Below are positions 1-9,380 of a stretch of DNA of 64,000 bases, piece after piece. Below the pieces are notes generated by a model, which saw only the letters and a list, made by a program, of their open reading frames with translations, did no database searches and was not told the origin of the DNA. This DNA comes from Pseudarthrobacter sp. NamE2 (GTDB taxonomy: Bacteria > Actinomycetota > Actinomycetes > Actinomycetales > Micrococcaceae), in contig NZ_VAHN01000011.1 in the NCBI RefSeq assembly GCF_005796205.1, positions 1 to 64,000 on the forward strand, written 5' to 3'. A program made the translations under genes and the position numbers. The stretch's first letter is position 1; each line of letters starts with the position of its first letter.

Positions 1-311
1 CTGAGGCCCTGCCTTGCCTGGTGCAACAGGTCCTGCGCACCCGACTTCGCCTCCGATGCGATGTTCGCGGCCTCACTCCTGGCCGTTTGCGCCACGCCTT
101 GGGCCGACTCTTTCGCCGTGCGGGCTACATCCGCTGCTTCTTCCTTTGCCGCGTCCTTCCGGGACCCGCCTGTTGTGTCACCGGCCTGCGTAACCCCGGC
201 CGGCGGAGTGGCGGCGGCTGGAAAGCTAGTGGCAGTCCGCTCGCCCGGAATTCCCGTAGAGGCCGGGGGAGCCGTGTAAGCAGGATCCTCGGGCCATTGG
301 TTCTCTGTCAT
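1..311 (-). CDS. Ala-rich amphipathic-helix protein (partial, runs off left edge)
   Basis: The frame is open from an ATG at 311-309 to the window edge, about 103 codons, so the C-terminus is missing. A purine-rich AGAGAGAG tract just upstream can serve as ribosome binding site. The first 50 residues are Pro/Thr/Ala-rich and look disordered. After that come repeated A-x-x-A/K/E patterns (AKEEAADVARTAKESA, then AQTARSEAANIASEAK) typical of long amphipathic helices in LEA-like or YtxH-like stress proteins. No catalytic motif is visible. It is divergent from the next gene, with the intergenic region 312-489 between them. The function is unknown; a desiccation or envelope-stress role is only inference from composition. 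Confidence 0.75.
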   Translation of the reverse strand, partial: MTENQWPEDPAYTAPPASTGIPGERTATSFPAAATPPAGVTQAGDTTGGSRKDAAKEEAADVARTAKESAQGVAQTARSEAANIASEAKSGAQDLLHQARQGL

Positions 312-489
312 CTTCGCTCTCTCTTTCCAAGAAGGCCGGTTGTTGATCAAGAACCAGCAATACTGGCCGTAAAATAATAAGCATGATTACTAATAAAAGG
401 TAAGTACCCTTGCTAAACCAGTTGTAACGAATTCAGTAGTGTCAGCCGGAATGGCGCAGGCCTGCCCGGTCACGTCGAAGTGGAAAGTG

Positions 490-876
490 GTGGAAATTTT
501 GGAAACAGCTCCATGGGTTTGGGTTGTGGTCGCCATTGTTGTGCTGGTGCTGATTGTGCTGCTGCTTGCAACCGGACGGCGCAGGAAAGCCCTGCAGCAA
601 AAACGGGAAGAAGCGCATCGGGAAAAAGCGGCGGAAATCCGCCGTGAGGCAGAAAACATGGAACTCGACGCGCGGGAGCGCGAGGCAAAAGCAGCACGTG
701 CACGTGCGGATGCGGAGCAGGCCCAGGTGAATGCTGCCCGGCTTAAGCAGGAAGCGGATCAGACATCCCGGGAGGCCCAATCGCTCCGGTCTGATATCGA
801 CAGCCACACCCGCAAGGCGGATGAGGTGGACCCCGATGCCGGCCGGGACCGGGACAATCCCCGGTCCGGGATCTGA
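490..876 (+). CDS. Single-pass membrane protein with charged coiled-coil tail
   Basis: I prefer the GTG start at 490, which gives VEILETAPWVW directly before the transmembrane segment. The frame stays open upstream to an ATG at 439, so a slightly longer product is possible. One hydrophobic helix (about residues 8-30) is followed by a basic RRRK stop-transfer signal. A roughly 80-residue Glu/Lys/Ala/Arg heptad-like coiled coil follows, then an acidic tail ending with several Asp and Arg residues. This layout matches a small conserved actinobacterial family of unknown function. The protein probably sits N-out/C-in at the membrane as a scaffold. The gene converges with the SDR gene, leaving only 7 bp between the stop codons. 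Confidence 0.75.
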   Translation: MEILETAPWVWVVVAIVVLVLIVLLLATGRRRKALQQKREEAHREKAAEIRREAENMELDAREREAKAARARADAEQAQVNAARLKQEADQTSREAQSLRSDIDSHTRKADEVDPDAGRDRDNPRSGI

Positions 877-883
877 TACGTGG

Positions 884-1918
884 TCATCGCGGTTTGAGGA
901 CGGGGGAAGGGCCTACGCCCTTCCCCTTTCCCATGCCCTCAAGAACTTCCTTGACGGCGTCAACGGATGATGTGCGGGCCTCCCAGCCCAGGATCCGGCG
1001 TGCGCGGCCGGTATCCATGATGGGGGCACCCGCCGCCATGTCCACCCACCCGGAATCGGTGGGCACCAGCCGCAGTGTCCAGGCGAGGCCCACAAGCTTG
1101 TGGAGCAGCCTCATGGGCACCGGCAGGATCCTGCGGGCGCCGAGAATCCAGGCGAGCTCCCTGGATGTGAGAACTGGCTCGGCGGCGATATTGAAGGCCC
1201 CGCTGGCGCGCTGGTCGATGACGCGCCAGTATGCATCCGCCACGTCGTCAGCGTGGACCGCTTGGAAGATGAGGTTGTCCGGCGCGGGCAGCAGCGGAAC
1301 CCGGGGCGCGGCCGGCAGGATCCGCGGGTATAGCGGCCCCAGGAAGTACCTGCCGATCTCACTGCCCGCGTCACCCTGGAAGATCAACCCCGGCCGCAGC
1401 CTGGCCACGGCAATGCCCGGCTCGGCTTCCATGAACCGGTTTAGGAGTTGCTCCTGTTCTGCCTTATGGCGGCTGTAATGCGAGCCGGGCATACCCGTCG
1501 CCGGCCATGACTCGTCCGTGCGCCGGTCCTTGGGGGCCTTGCTGTACGCTCCCACGGAGGAGGCGCAAACAACCTGCTTGACCCCTGCCCGCCTGGCCGC
1601 TTCCAGGACGTTCCGGGTGCCCTCGACATTGGTCCGGTACAGCTGCTCCAGGTCCCTGTTGGGCTGGATCTGCCACGCCAGGTGCACCACCGAATCCACG
1701 CCCTGCAGGGCCGCCTCCAATAGGGGCTTGTCACGTTCGACGCCAACGTCCAGGGTGTGCCACTCAATGCCCGCATAGGGCTCGCGGGACTGGTCCGGCA
1801 GCCGGCGGCTGATGCCTTTCACCTGCAGGCTGCCGGGTTTCAGGGACAGTTGGCCCTGCAGGTTCCGCAGCAGCGCTGTCCCTGCATTTCCGCTGGCTCC
1901 GGTGATGGCGATGCGCAT
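884..1918 (-). CDS. NAD(P)-dependent extended-SDR epimerase/dehydratase family protein
   Basis: This 344-residue protein starts with a Rossmann glycine motif (GASGNAG, residues 7-13). The catalytic pair YxxxK is at Tyr148/Lys152 (HYSRHKAE), preceded by a Ser-rich strand (VVCASSVGAYS). These are the hallmarks of extended SDRs such as UDP-glucose 4-epimerase and NmrA/RmlD-like sugar epimerases. The substrate cannot be read from the sequence. A GAGGAG ribosome binding site lies about 10 nt upstream of the ATG. The gene is divergent from the sigma factor gene and is not in the downstream heptose operon, so it should not be assumed to be the missing HldD. Confidence 0.85.
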   Translation of the reverse strand: MRIAITGASGNAGTALLRNLQGQLSLKPGSLQVKGISRRLPDQSREPYAGIEWHTLDVGVERDKPLLEAALQGVDSVVHLAWQIQPNRDLEQLYRTNVEGTRNVLEAARRAGVKQVVCASSVGAYSKAPKDRRTDESWPATGMPGSHYSRHKAEQEQLLNRFMEAEPGIAVARLRPGLIFQGDAGSEIGRYFLGPLYPRILPAAPRVPLLPAPDNLIFQAVHADDVADAYWRVIDQRASGAFNIAAEPVLTSRELAWILGARRILPVPMRLLHKLVGLAWTLRLVPTDSGWVDMAAGAPIMDTGRARRILGWEARTSSVDAVKEVLEGMGKGKGVGPSPVLKPR

Positions 1919-2064
1919 GAAGGGGACTCCTCGGGCGGGGTGGGTGGTGCTGCTGACTTCGTGAGCCTATAGCGGCGAGGATTGTTTTATAAGCAACCTT
2001 ATGATTTCCTACTTCTAAGTCTTGCCGCAGGCTTTCGGAACCAGACCGAGGGAATCTATCGATA

Positions 2065-2991
2065 ATGCCCGAATACTTTGCCGCGCTTGCCGTGGATGCT
2101 ACTCCAGACCACAGGCAACAGCCAGAACTCCCGCACCGGAACCCCTCGGCCGCCACCTCAGGACGGTTGCGGGAAACCTTCGAGAACGACCTGGTCCTGA
2201 GCTACCTGGACCTGGCCGAAGCCCTCGCCGGCCGCTTCGAGGCCCGGGGACGCGAACGGGCCGACCTCAACCAGGTGGCTTACCTGGGCCTGGTCAAGGC
2301 GGCCCGGGGGTTTGACCAAACCAAGGGCGAAAGTTTTCCCGCCTACGCCGCACCCACCATCACCGGTGAGCTGAAGCGGTACCTCCGCGACCGGACCTGG
2401 GTAGTCCGCCCGCCGCGGCACATCCAGGACCTCCGGACCCGGCTCTTCCGGGCCGAGCCGGAACTGACGCAGGCGCTGGGCCGGAACCCCAGCGTCGAGG
2501 AACTGGCTGGCGAGCTTGGGACGGACCCCGCGGAAGTCCAGGAAGCCATTTCGGCCTCGAGCAGCATGCATCCGGACTCCCTCGACGCCGTCAACCCGCA
2601 TTCTGATGCGCCGTCCATCGGAGAAGTGCTGGCCTGCCCGGAAACGCCGCTGGAGCGCCTGGAAGACCTGGCCTGCCTGCGTGAGGCGATGCAGGACCTG
2701 GACGAAGCAGACCGCGAACTGCTGTACCGCCGCTATTTCTGCGAGGAGACGCAGGTGCAGTTGGGGCAGCGGCTGGGCATGTCGCAGATGCAGGTTTCAC
2801 GGCGGCTGGCCCGGGTCCTGGTGGAACTCCAGCGCCGGCTGGAGAACAGCTCCCGCCTGGAGAGCAGCTCCCGCCTGGGTGGCGCTGCCGGAGATGCCGC
2901 CAGCGGCAGGCCGCGGCGTGCAACCAGGACGGGCCGAACCTCCGGCACTGCCGCATTGCGCTCCGCCCCCAGCGCTGTCAATCCTGCCTGA
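2065..2991 (+). CDS. RNA polymerase sigma-70 family factor, SigB/SigF-type
   Basis: The 308-residue product has a region-2 core at about residues 50-115 (DLNQVAYLGLVKAARGFD, then FPAYAAPTITGELKRYLRD). Region 3 follows at about 120-190. Region 4, at about 215-262, carries a helix-turn-helix (TQVQLGQRLGMSQMQVSRRL). The order and spacing match general-stress and sporulation sigma factors of the SigB/SigF/SigG class. The C-terminal 45 residues are Ser/Arg/Ala-rich with an 18-nt tandem duplication (2839-2874) encoding LE(N/S)SSR twice. No anti-sigma partner gene is adjacent. It sits 185 bp upstream of the heptose cluster in the same direction, so it may control that operon; this is inference. Confidence 0.88.
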   Translation: MPEYFAALAVDATPDHRQQPELPHRNPSAATSGRLRETFENDLVLSYLDLAEALAGRFEARGRERADLNQVAYLGLVKAARGFDQTKGESFPAYAAPTITGELKRYLRDRTWVVRPPRHIQDLRTRLFRAEPELTQALGRNPSVEELAGELGTDPAEVQEAISASSSMHPDSLDAVNPHSDAPSIGEVLACPETPLERLEDLACLREAMQDLDEADRELLYRRYFCEETQVQLGQRLGMSQMQVSRRLARVLVELQRRLENSSRLESSSRLGGAAGDAASGRPRRATRTGRTSGTAALRSAPSAVNPA

Positions 2992-3176
2992 CCCGTTAAA
3001 AAGCGCACACCCACCTACCCGCATCAAGCCTGAGGAGGGCAGCTTCCGGGTTCCGGAAAGCGACAACTGCATCCCATAATTTCCTATCTTGCCTGTTCAA
3101 CGGCTCGTATCTTCCCGGTCCGAAAGCCGAGAAAAGCCTGCGGCCCTGTTTAGGAGAAGCAGGAGGAGGGAACGGG

Positions 3177-3719
3177 GTGGATATGGGAAGCTCCGAAACC
3201 TCCACGTTGCGCGCTGTCCTGTTCGACCGGGACGGGACTCTGGTTGTCGATGTGCCATACAACGGTGATCCCGCGCTGGTCATGCCTATGCCCGGTGCAA
3301 AGGATGTGCTGGACAGCCTCCGGGCCGAGGGGATCGCCACCGGCGTGGTCAGTAACCAGTCAGGCATCGCCCGCGGCCTTATCACCGGGGCGCAGGTGGC
3401 GGAAGTCAACGCCAGGGTGGAAGAACTCCTGGGACCGTTTGATGTGTGGGAGGTCTGTCCGCACGCGGAGCAGGACGGCTGCGCCTGCCGCAAGCCGGCG
3501 CCCGGCATGGTCCACAGCGCCTGCCGCAAACTGGGGATCCCCGAATCCGAGGCCGCATTGATTGGTGATATTGGAGCCGATGTCCGGGCCGCGGAAGCTG
3601 CGGGGGCAACAGGCGTGCTGGTTCCCACCCCGGTAACCCGGACCGAGGAGGTGGCCGCGGCCCGGCTGGTGGCCCGGGACCTGGCATCCGCCGTCGGACT
3701 GCTGCAGGGAATGCCCTGA
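3177..3719 (+). CDS. gmhB: HAD-IIIA phosphatase, GmhB-like (heptose bisphosphate phosphatase)
   Basis: This 180-residue HAD-superfamily enzyme is expected to remove the 7-phosphate from D-glycero-D-manno-heptose 1,7-bisphosphate. The DxD nucleophile motif is at Asp17/Asp19 (LFDRDGTLV), SNQSGIARG carries the phosphate-binding Ser, and IGDIGAD is the C-terminal acidic motif. The zinc-loop ligands Cys94, His96, Cys102 and Cys104 (CPHAEQDGCACRKP) are the signature of the GmhB branch. The GTG at 3177 lies 6 nt after a strong AGGAGGAGGG; an ATG at 3183 is the alternative. It is the first gene of the cluster and its stop overlaps the GT9 start (TGATG). Confidence 0.85.
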   Translation: MDMGSSETSTLRAVLFDRDGTLVVDVPYNGDPALVMPMPGAKDVLDSLRAEGIATGVVSNQSGIARGLITGAQVAEVNARVEELLGPFDVWEVCPHAEQDGCACRKPAPGMVHSACRKLGIPESEAALIGDIGADVRAAEAAGATGVLVPTPVTRTEEVAAARLVARDLASAVGLLQGMP

Positions 3720-4807
3720 TGGGCCGCGTCCTTGTGGCACGGCTGGACAGCATGGGCGACGTCCTCCTGGCCGGCCCGGCTGTCCGTGCCGTCGCGCACG
3801 GCAGGAACCCCGACGGCAGCGGCGCGAACCATGTGGTGATGCTGTGCGGCCGGCAGGGGGAGGCTGCAGCCGGGCTGCTGCCCGGCGTCGCGGAGGTGTA
3901 CAGCTGGGACAGCCCCTGGATCATGAACCCTGCGCCGAAGATGACCGGCCCGCATGCCGACCGGCTGATCGATTACGTCCGAAACTCCAGGATCACCGAA
4001 GCAGTCATCCTGACGTCCTTCCACCAGTCACCGCTGCCGCTGGCGCTGCTGCTCCGGTTGGCCGGGGTGGAGCGGATCGCGGGCGCGTCCACCGACTACG
4101 CCGGTTCCCTCCTGGATGTCCGGTTGAAACCGGGCGAGGACTTTCCGGAGGACCAGCCCGAGGCGGAACGGGCGCTGGGTATCGCCGAGGCAGCCGGATT
4201 CCGGCTCCCGGCAGGCGACGACGGCAAGCTCCGCGTGGCCTCCGTGCCGGACGTGCAGGACCTCGTCGGAACCGGTCCGTATATCGTGGTCCATCCGGGT
4301 GCCGCCGTCCCCGCAAGGGCCTGGCCGCCGCTGCACCACGCCGCCGCCGTCGAGCTCCTGCAGGGCGCCGGGCACCGGGTGGTGGTGACGGGCGGCCCGA
4401 ACGAAACCTCCCTGACCGCCACGGTTGCCGGTCCGTCCGCACTGGACCTCGGCGGGCGCACGGACCTGCATGCCATGGCCGGTGTTATGGCAGGAGCCCA
4501 GGCAGTGGTCTCCGGCAACACCGGCCCCGCCCACCTCGCCGCCGCTGTCGGCACGCCTGTCGCCTGCCTCTTTTCCCCCGTGGTGCCGGCCATCCGCTGG
4601 GCACCTTATGGGGTGCCGCTGGAGTTGCTCGGTGACCAGAACGCACCCTGCCGGATGACCCGCGCCCGCGTCTGCCCGGTCCCGGGCCATCCCTGCCTGG
4701 CTTCTGTGTCCCCGGAGGACGTGGTTGCAGCGGTGGAACGCCTGATCGGCGGAGTGAGCTCCCTCAGCACCCACGTCAGCACCCGTAGAAAGGCCCGCAA
4801 CAGATGA
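3719..4807 (+). CDS. Glycosyltransferase family 9 (heptosyltransferase-like)
   Basis: The 362-residue product resembles the WaaF/WaaC/WaaQ ADP-heptose:LPS heptosyltransferases. It has an N-terminal Rossmann start (RVLVARLDSMGDVLLAGP), a mid-protein VVHPGA motif near residue 190 and the GT9 sugar-nucleotide signature GNTGPAHLAAAVGTP near residue 262. In Gram-negatives such enzymes add heptose to lipid A-core. This organism should have no LPS, so the acceptor is unknown. The start codon overlaps the gmhB stop, and its own stop overlaps the next start (ATGA at 4804-4807), which indicates translational coupling. Its presence suggests that the activated heptose made here is transferred to a glycan rather than only signalling. 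Confidence 0.85.
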   Translation: MGRVLVARLDSMGDVLLAGPAVRAVAHGRNPDGSGANHVVMLCGRQGEAAAGLLPGVAEVYSWDSPWIMNPAPKMTGPHADRLIDYVRNSRITEAVILTSFHQSPLPLALLLRLAGVERIAGASTDYAGSLLDVRLKPGEDFPEDQPEAERALGIAEAAGFRLPAGDDGKLRVASVPDVQDLVGTGPYIVVHPGAAVPARAWPPLHHAAAVELLQGAGHRVVVTGGPNETSLTATVAGPSALDLGGRTDLHAMAGVMAGAQAVVSGNTGPAHLAAAVGTPVACLFSPVVPAIRWAPYGVPLELLGDQNAPCRMTRARVCPVPGHPCLASVSPEDVVAAVERLIGGVSSLSTHVSTRRKARNR

Positions 4808-5883
4808 AAATCCTGCTCTGGCATGTTCACGGTTCCTGGACGGACGCGTTTGTCCGCGGCCGTCACGAGTACCTGCTTCCTGTCCTGCCGGGAGGTGGTG
4901 CCTGGGGACTGGGCCGTGCCGGCAGGGACTGGCCGGCGTCCGTGCGGGAGGTGGACGTGGCGGCGCTCGACGCCGACGCCGTTGACGCCGTCGTCCTCCA
5001 GCGCCCCGAGGAAATCGCGGAGGTGACCCGGCTGCTTGGCCGGACCCCGGGTGTTGACCTGCCGGCGGTCTACGTGGAGCACAACACCCCCAAGGGAAAC
5101 TTCCCCTTCACCAGCCACCCGCTGGCGGACCAGCGGACGATCCCGCTGGTCCACGTGACGCACTTCAACAGGCTTGCGTGGGACAACGGTTCCGCCCCCA
5201 CCAAGGTCATTGAACACGGCATCCCGGACCCCGGGCAGCTGTATACGGGAGAGCTGGCCGAGCTGGGCGTGGTCATTAACGAACCGGTGCGCCGCGGACG
5301 TGTGACCGGGACCGACCTGCTGGCCGGTTTCGCCGCCGTAGCGCCGCTGCAGGTGTTCGGGATGAAAACGGACGGACTTGCTGCCGCCACCGGCATTGAC
5401 CCGTCCAGGCTGACTGCGCGCGGGGACCTGAAAACCCTTGAACTGCACCGGGAACTGGCCCGCTGCCGCGTCTATGTGCACCCCATGCGCTGGACCTCCC
5501 TGGGCCTGTCCCTGCTCGAGGCCATGCACCTGGGGATGCCGGTGGTGGCCCTGGCCAGCACCGAAGCGCCGCGGGCGGTGCCGCCGGAAGCCGGCGCCGT
5601 CTCAGCCGATATGGACGAGCTGGTCCGCTGCGCGCAGCGGCTCGTCGCCAACCCGGAGGAGGCCCGACGGCGGGGCCTCGCCGCCCGCGAGGCCGCGCTG
5701 GAGCGCTACAGCCTGTCCACTTTCCAAAACCGTTGGGACGAGCTGCTGGCGGACCTGCCCGGACTGGCCGGGCGCTTTATCCAGGAGCACTCCGGCAACG
5801 CGCACTCCGGCACGGAGCACTCCGTCAACGGGCACCAGGACGAGCGGATCCTCGTCCCCGCCCGAGAAGGGAAGTTGTCATGA
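4804..5883 (+). CDS. Glycosyltransferase, GT-B fold (GT4-like)
   Basis: This 359-residue protein has a divergent N-terminal half and a recognisable GT4-type C-terminal half. The stretch [26 protein letters not shown] (about residues 220-245) contains the conserved acidic and Gly-Met-Pro-Val elements that bind the nucleotide sugar. The C-terminal tail is a low-complexity His/Ser/Gly segment ([17 protein letters not shown]). The start and stop both overlap neighbours by 4 nt. Donor and acceptor are unknown; the operon position suggests assembly of a heptose-containing glycan. Confidence 0.8.
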   Translation: MKILLWHVHGSWTDAFVRGRHEYLLPVLPGGGAWGLGRAGRDWPASVREVDVAALDADAVDAVVLQRPEEIAEVTRLLGRTPGVDLPAVYVEHNTPKGNFPFTSHPLADQRTIPLVHVTHFNRLAWDNGSAPTKVIEHGIPDPGQLYTGELAELGVVINEPVRRGRVTGTDLLAGFAAVAPLQVFGMKTDGLAAATGIDPSRLTARGDLKTLELHRELARCRVYVHPMRWTSLGLSLLEAMHLGMPVVALASTEAPRAVPPEAGAVSADMDELVRCAQRLVANPEEARRRGLAAREAALERYSLSTFQNRWDELLADLPGLAGRFIQEHSGNAHSGTEHSVNGHQDERILVPAREGKLS

Positions 5884-7133
5884 AAATCGCCATGATTTCC
5901 GAGCACGCCAGCCCCCTCGCGGCCCTGGGTGGAGTGGATGCCGGCGGACAGAACGTCCACGTCGCCGCGCTCTCCGAAGCGCTCGCCAAGCGCGGCCACC
6001 ATGTCACCGTCTATACCCGCAGGGATGCGACGGAGCTTCCCGCCCGGGTCCAGGTGGGCCGCAGGCTCGAGGTGGTCAATGTCGACGCCGGCCCTGCGCG
6101 GCATGTTCCCAAGGATGAGCTGCTGCCCTACATGGGGGAGCTGGCCGACGGCGTGGCCATGGACTGGGGCCAGCGGCCGCCGGACGTGGTGCACGGGCAC
6201 TTTTGGATGTCCGGGCTCGCCGCGCTGGATGCCGCCAGGCGTCCCGACTCCGGGTACCGCGTCCCGGTCATCCAGACCTTCCACGCACTGGGCCCGGTGA
6301 AGCGGCGGCACCAGGGGGCGGAGGACACCAGCCCGGCCGAACGCCGCTGGCTGGAACCGGGAGTGGGCCGCTCCGCGGACCGCATCATCGCCACCTGTTC
6401 GGACGAAGTCTTCGAACTGAAGGCCATGGGTATCGCCACGGGCAAGATCTCCATCGCTCCCTGCGGCGTGGACCTGGGCTTCTTCTCCGCCGACGGACCC
6501 GCCCCGGCCCGCAAGCGCCGCTACCGGATCCTGTCCGTTGGCCGGCTGGTGCCGCGCAAGGGCGTGGACCTGGTGATCCGGGCCCTGCCCTACCTGCGCG
6601 AGGCGGGTTTTGACGACGTCGAGCTGCTGATCGTGGGCGGCGGCGGGGACTCGGGTGTGCTGCACGCCGACCCCGAGGTGCGGCGCCTGCTGGACCTTGC
6701 CGGCGAACTCGGCGTGGCGGACCAGGTGTCGCTGCAGGGCCAGGTGTCCCGTGCGGAAATGCCGGGAATCATCCGCAGCGCCGACGCCGTGGTGTGCGCA
6801 CCGTGGTACGAACCGTTCGGCATCGTCCCGCTGGAAGCCATGGCCTGCGGTGTTCCCGTCGTGGCGGCAGCCGTTGGCGGGTTGCGGGACACGGTGGTGG
6901 ACCACGCCACCGGCCTCCACGTGCCGCCGCGCGATCCCGAAGCCATCGCGTCGGCGCTCGCCCTGCTGCTCGAAAATCCGGACCTGCGGGCCGAGCTGGG
7001 GAAAGCAGGCCAGCGGCGCGCGCGGACCAGGTACTCCTGGGACCGGGTGGCTGCCGAAACCGAGAAGGCCTACCAGGCCGCCATGGCGGAAACCCCTGCC
7101 GGCATCGTCCCGATGGAAGGAGCAGCGCTGTGA
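5880..7133 (+). CDS. Glycosyltransferase family 4 (MshA/sucrose-synthase-like)
   Basis: The start is the ATG at 5880, overlapping the preceding stop (ATGA), which gives 417 residues; the frame is open further upstream but that part lies inside the previous gene. The N-terminus ([23 protein letters not shown]) holds the donor-binding glycine loop of GT4 enzymes such as MshA and sucrose-phosphate synthase. The C-terminal half has [14 protein letters not shown] and the E-x7-E region ([21 protein letters not shown]). It is a complete GT-B enzyme, probably cytoplasmic or membrane-peripheral. The genuine mshA is usually a housekeeping gene elsewhere, so I read this as a paralogue working in the heptose glycan cluster. 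Confidence 0.83.
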   Translation: MKIAMISEHASPLAALGGVDAGGQNVHVAALSEALAKRGHHVTVYTRRDATELPARVQVGRRLEVVNVDAGPARHVPKDELLPYMGELADGVAMDWGQRPPDVVHGHFWMSGLAALDAARRPDSGYRVPVIQTFHALGPVKRRHQGAEDTSPAERRWLEPGVGRSADRIIATCSDEVFELKAMGIATGKISIAPCGVDLGFFSADGPAPARKRRYRILSVGRLVPRKGVDLVIRALPYLREAGFDDVELLIVGGGGDSGVLHADPEVRRLLDLAGELGVADQVSLQGQVSRAEMPGIIRSADAVVCAPWYEPFGIVPLEAMACGVPVVAAAVGGLRDTVVDHATGLHVPPRDPEAIASALALLLENPDLRAELGKAGQRRARTRYSWDRVAAETEKAYQAAMAETPAGIVPMEGAAL

Positions 7134-7879
7134 CTGCTGAATGGTCCCTGAGGGAATCCGACCTGCGGGTGCTCGCCACCGCCCCTGCCCTGCCCGCCGT
7201 GCTGCCGGGAGCTGCGTTCGTGGACCCGGACAGTGCCGAAGCAGTCCGGACTCACTTGGACAACGTGATGCCGGCGCTTGATTCGCTGCGCAGCCAGTCC
7301 GGCCGGCTTGCGGCCTGGGGTGTTGAGCTGGCCCAGCGGCTGCTGCGCGGCCAGCGGCTCCTCGCTGCCGGCAACGGCGGTTCGGCTGCCGAGGCGCAGC
7401 ACCTCACCGCGGAGCTGGTGGGAAGGTTCGACGGCGAGCGGGTCCCGTTCTCCGCGATCTCCCTGCACGCCGAGTCCTCGGCCGTGACCGCCATCGCCAA
7501 CGATTACGGCTTCGACGACGTCTTTGCCCGGCAGGTGCGGGCGCACGGCCGCTCCGGCGACGTGCTGATGCTGCTGTCCACCAGCGGCAAGAGCCCCAAC
7601 CTGCTGCGCGCCGCGGAGGCGGCGTCCCGGCTCAATGTCGCAACGTGGGCGCTCACCGGTGCGGGACCCAACCCGCTGTCCGAGGCGTGCGACGAGGCAG
7701 TGATGATCGACGCGCTCAACGCCAACGCCCAGGAAGGCCACCTGATCGCCCTGCACGCCGTGTGCCGGGCGTTCGACCTGGAAGTCGCCCGCCGCAGCCC
7801 CACGCCCGTGGCGGCTGCCGGGCAGCCGAAAGCAGGCTTGCCCCAGGCCGGGTTGCCGAACGGAGGTGGCCGGGCATGA
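7130..7879 (+). CDS. gmhA: SIS-domain sedoheptulose-7-phosphate isomerase (GmhA-like)
   Basis: The GTG at 7130 overlaps the previous stop (GTGA) and gives 249 residues, longer than the usual ~195 of GmhA because of a 40-residue N-terminal and a 30-residue C-terminal extension. Family motifs are the SIS phosphate loop [14 protein letters not shown], the Ser/Thr loop [11 protein letters not shown] and the C-terminal helix [11 protein letters not shown]. GmhA converts sedoheptulose 7-phosphate to D-glycero-D-manno-heptose 7-phosphate, the first step of heptose activation. The C-terminal tail contains short repeats (AGLPQAGLP) and is probably disordered. The stop overlaps the hldE start by 4 nt. 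Confidence 0.87.
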   Translation: MTAEWSLRESDLRVLATAPALPAVLPGAAFVDPDSAEAVRTHLDNVMPALDSLRSQSGRLAAWGVELAQRLLRGQRLLAAGNGGSAAEAQHLTAELVGRFDGERVPFSAISLHAESSAVTAIANDYGFDDVFARQVRAHGRSGDVLMLLSTSGKSPNLLRAAEAASRLNVATWALTGAGPNPLSEACDEAVMIDALNANAQEGHLIALHAVCRAFDLEVARRSPTPVAAAGQPKAGLPQAGLPNGGGRA

Positions 7880-9330
7880 GGATGGTGGTGGTTGGCGACG
7901 TCATGCTGGACGTGGACCTCTCGGGCGAGGCCACCCGCCTTAGCCCCGATGCCCCGGTCCCGGTGGTGGACGTCTCAGGCGTCCGCCGTCGTGCCGGGGG
8001 TGCCGGCCTGGTGGCCAGGATGCTGGCCGAGGAAGGCTGGCCCGTCACCCTGGTGACAGTACTGGGCGACGACGACGCCGGGCGGCAGCTCCAGGACAAC
8101 CTCGCCGGGGTGCGCCTCGTGGCAGGGCCCAGCGGCTACCCCTCGCCGGTGAAGACACGGGTCCGGGCCGGATCGCACGCAGTGGTCCGCTTCGACCAGG
8201 GCTGCGAAAAGACACCCGTTCCCGAGGTCAGTCCCGCCATGCTCCAGACCGTGGAAGAGGCGGGCGTCATCATCGTGGCCGACTACGGCAGGGGAGTGGC
8301 GGCCAACCCCCGGCTCCGGGAACTCCTGTCCCGCCAGGCCGGCCAGGTGCCCATCATCTGGGACCCCCACCCCTCCGGCCCGAAGCCCGTGCCGGGCGTC
8401 GCCGTCGTCACCCCCAACCTGTCCGAAGCCGTCAAGGCCGCCCAGGCCCTGGCGCACAAGGCGCCGCAGGGCGGCAGCGGGGACCAGGACCAGGCTGCGG
8501 AGGCCGGCCGGATCCTGCTGGAGCACTGGGGAAGCCAGTCCGTCCTGGTCACCAAGGGCGAACAGGGCGCCGTCCTGCTGAGGAACGGCAACCCGGTCCC
8601 GCACCCGGTCCCCGCGCCCCGCGTGGAAGCGGGCGACCCCTGTGGAGCCGGCGACCGGCTGGCGGCCGGACTGGCAGTACACCTTTTGGCCGGCAGGGAC
8701 CTCGAGGAAGCTGCCGCGCTGGCGGTCCAGGACGCAGCCGACTTCCTCGCCGCAGGCGGTGTGTCCGCACTGCCGGACCGGGCGACAGGGGTTGCGGACC
8801 AGGAATCCTCCACCACCTCCCTCAACGAATCCAGGTTGCGTCTTGCAGCGGAACGCCCTTACGCCGGGCGCCGTCCCACAGAGCCGCTGCTGCTGGCGCG
8901 GACGGTCCGGAAGAACGGCGGAACGGTGGTGGCCACCGGCGGCTGCTTCGACCTGTTGCACGCCGGGCACGTCCGGTCCCTCTCCGCTGCACGCGAACTG
9001 GGTGACTGCCTGATCGTCTGCCTGAACTCCGACGACTCGGTCCGGCGGCTCAAGGGACCGGAACGTCCCATTATCGGCCAGCACGACAGGGCCGAGCTGC
9101 TGCTCGCCATGGAGTGCGTCGACGCAGTGCTGGTCTTCGACGAAGACACCCCCGAAGCCGCCCTCGAACGCCTCCGCCCGGACATTTGGGTCAAGGGCGG
9201 CGACTACAAGGGCGCCCGGCTTCCGGAGGCCGACCTGGTGGAAAGCTGGGGCGGACGCTGCCTCACCGTCCCCTACCACCCGGCACGCTCCACCACCGGA
9301 CTTGCGGATGCTCTCGCCAAAGTGAGTTGA
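7876..9330 (+). CDS. hldE: Bifunctional heptose kinase/adenylyltransferase, divergent copy 1
   Basis: The ATG at 7876 overlaps the gmhA stop, giving 484 residues in two domains. Residues 1-300 are a PfkB/ribokinase-type kinase (GDVMLDVDLSGEATRLSPDAP near the N-terminus; catalytic GAGD at 257-260). Residues ~345-484 are a nucleotidyltransferase with the HxGH motif HAGH at 362-365, followed by WVKGGDY. In HldE/RfaE these domains phosphorylate heptose 7-phosphate at C1 and, after GmhB, add AMP. The kinase domain is shorter and more divergent than in copy 2 (GGAGLVA instead of GGAANTA at the substrate loop). It directly follows gmhA, so it is likely part of the core pathway. Confidence 0.85.
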   Translation: MRMVVVGDVMLDVDLSGEATRLSPDAPVPVVDVSGVRRRAGGAGLVARMLAEEGWPVTLVTVLGDDDAGRQLQDNLAGVRLVAGPSGYPSPVKTRVRAGSHAVVRFDQGCEKTPVPEVSPAMLQTVEEAGVIIVADYGRGVAANPRLRELLSRQAGQVPIIWDPHPSGPKPVPGVAVVTPNLSEAVKAAQALAHKAPQGGSGDQDQAAEAGRILLEHWGSQSVLVTKGEQGAVLLRNGNPVPHPVPAPRVEAGDPCGAGDRLAAGLAVHLLAGRDLEEAAALAVQDAADFLAAGGVSALPDRATGVADQESSTTSLNESRLRLAAERPYAGRRPTEPLLLARTVRKNGGTVVATGGCFDLLHAGHVRSLSAARELGDCLIVCLNSDDSVRRLKGPERPIIGQHDRAELLLAMECVDAVLVFDEDTPEAALERLRPDIWVKGGDYKGARLPEADLVESWGGRCLTVPYHPARSTTGLADALAKVS

Positions 9331-9380
9331 CCCCGCACCCTTAGCTCCATCCGTTGTATTTCCCCTCTGAAAGGAACACC

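Noticed and set aside
884..1918. The extended SDR as the missing HldD epimerase
   Set aside because: It is on the other strand, separated by the sigma factor gene, and shows only general extended-SDR motifs.
5733..5879. Upstream extension of the GT4 gene to 5733
   Set aside because: This part overlaps the previous glycosyltransferase gene and is Arg/Pro/Gly-rich shadow sequence; the ATG at 5880 with a 4-nt overlap fits the operon.
7975..9279. 434-residue open frame on the - strand inside hldE copy 1
   Set aside because: It is the antisense shadow of a GC-rich gene; its residues are low-complexity Gly/Gln/His/Asp and it has no ribosome binding site or family motif.
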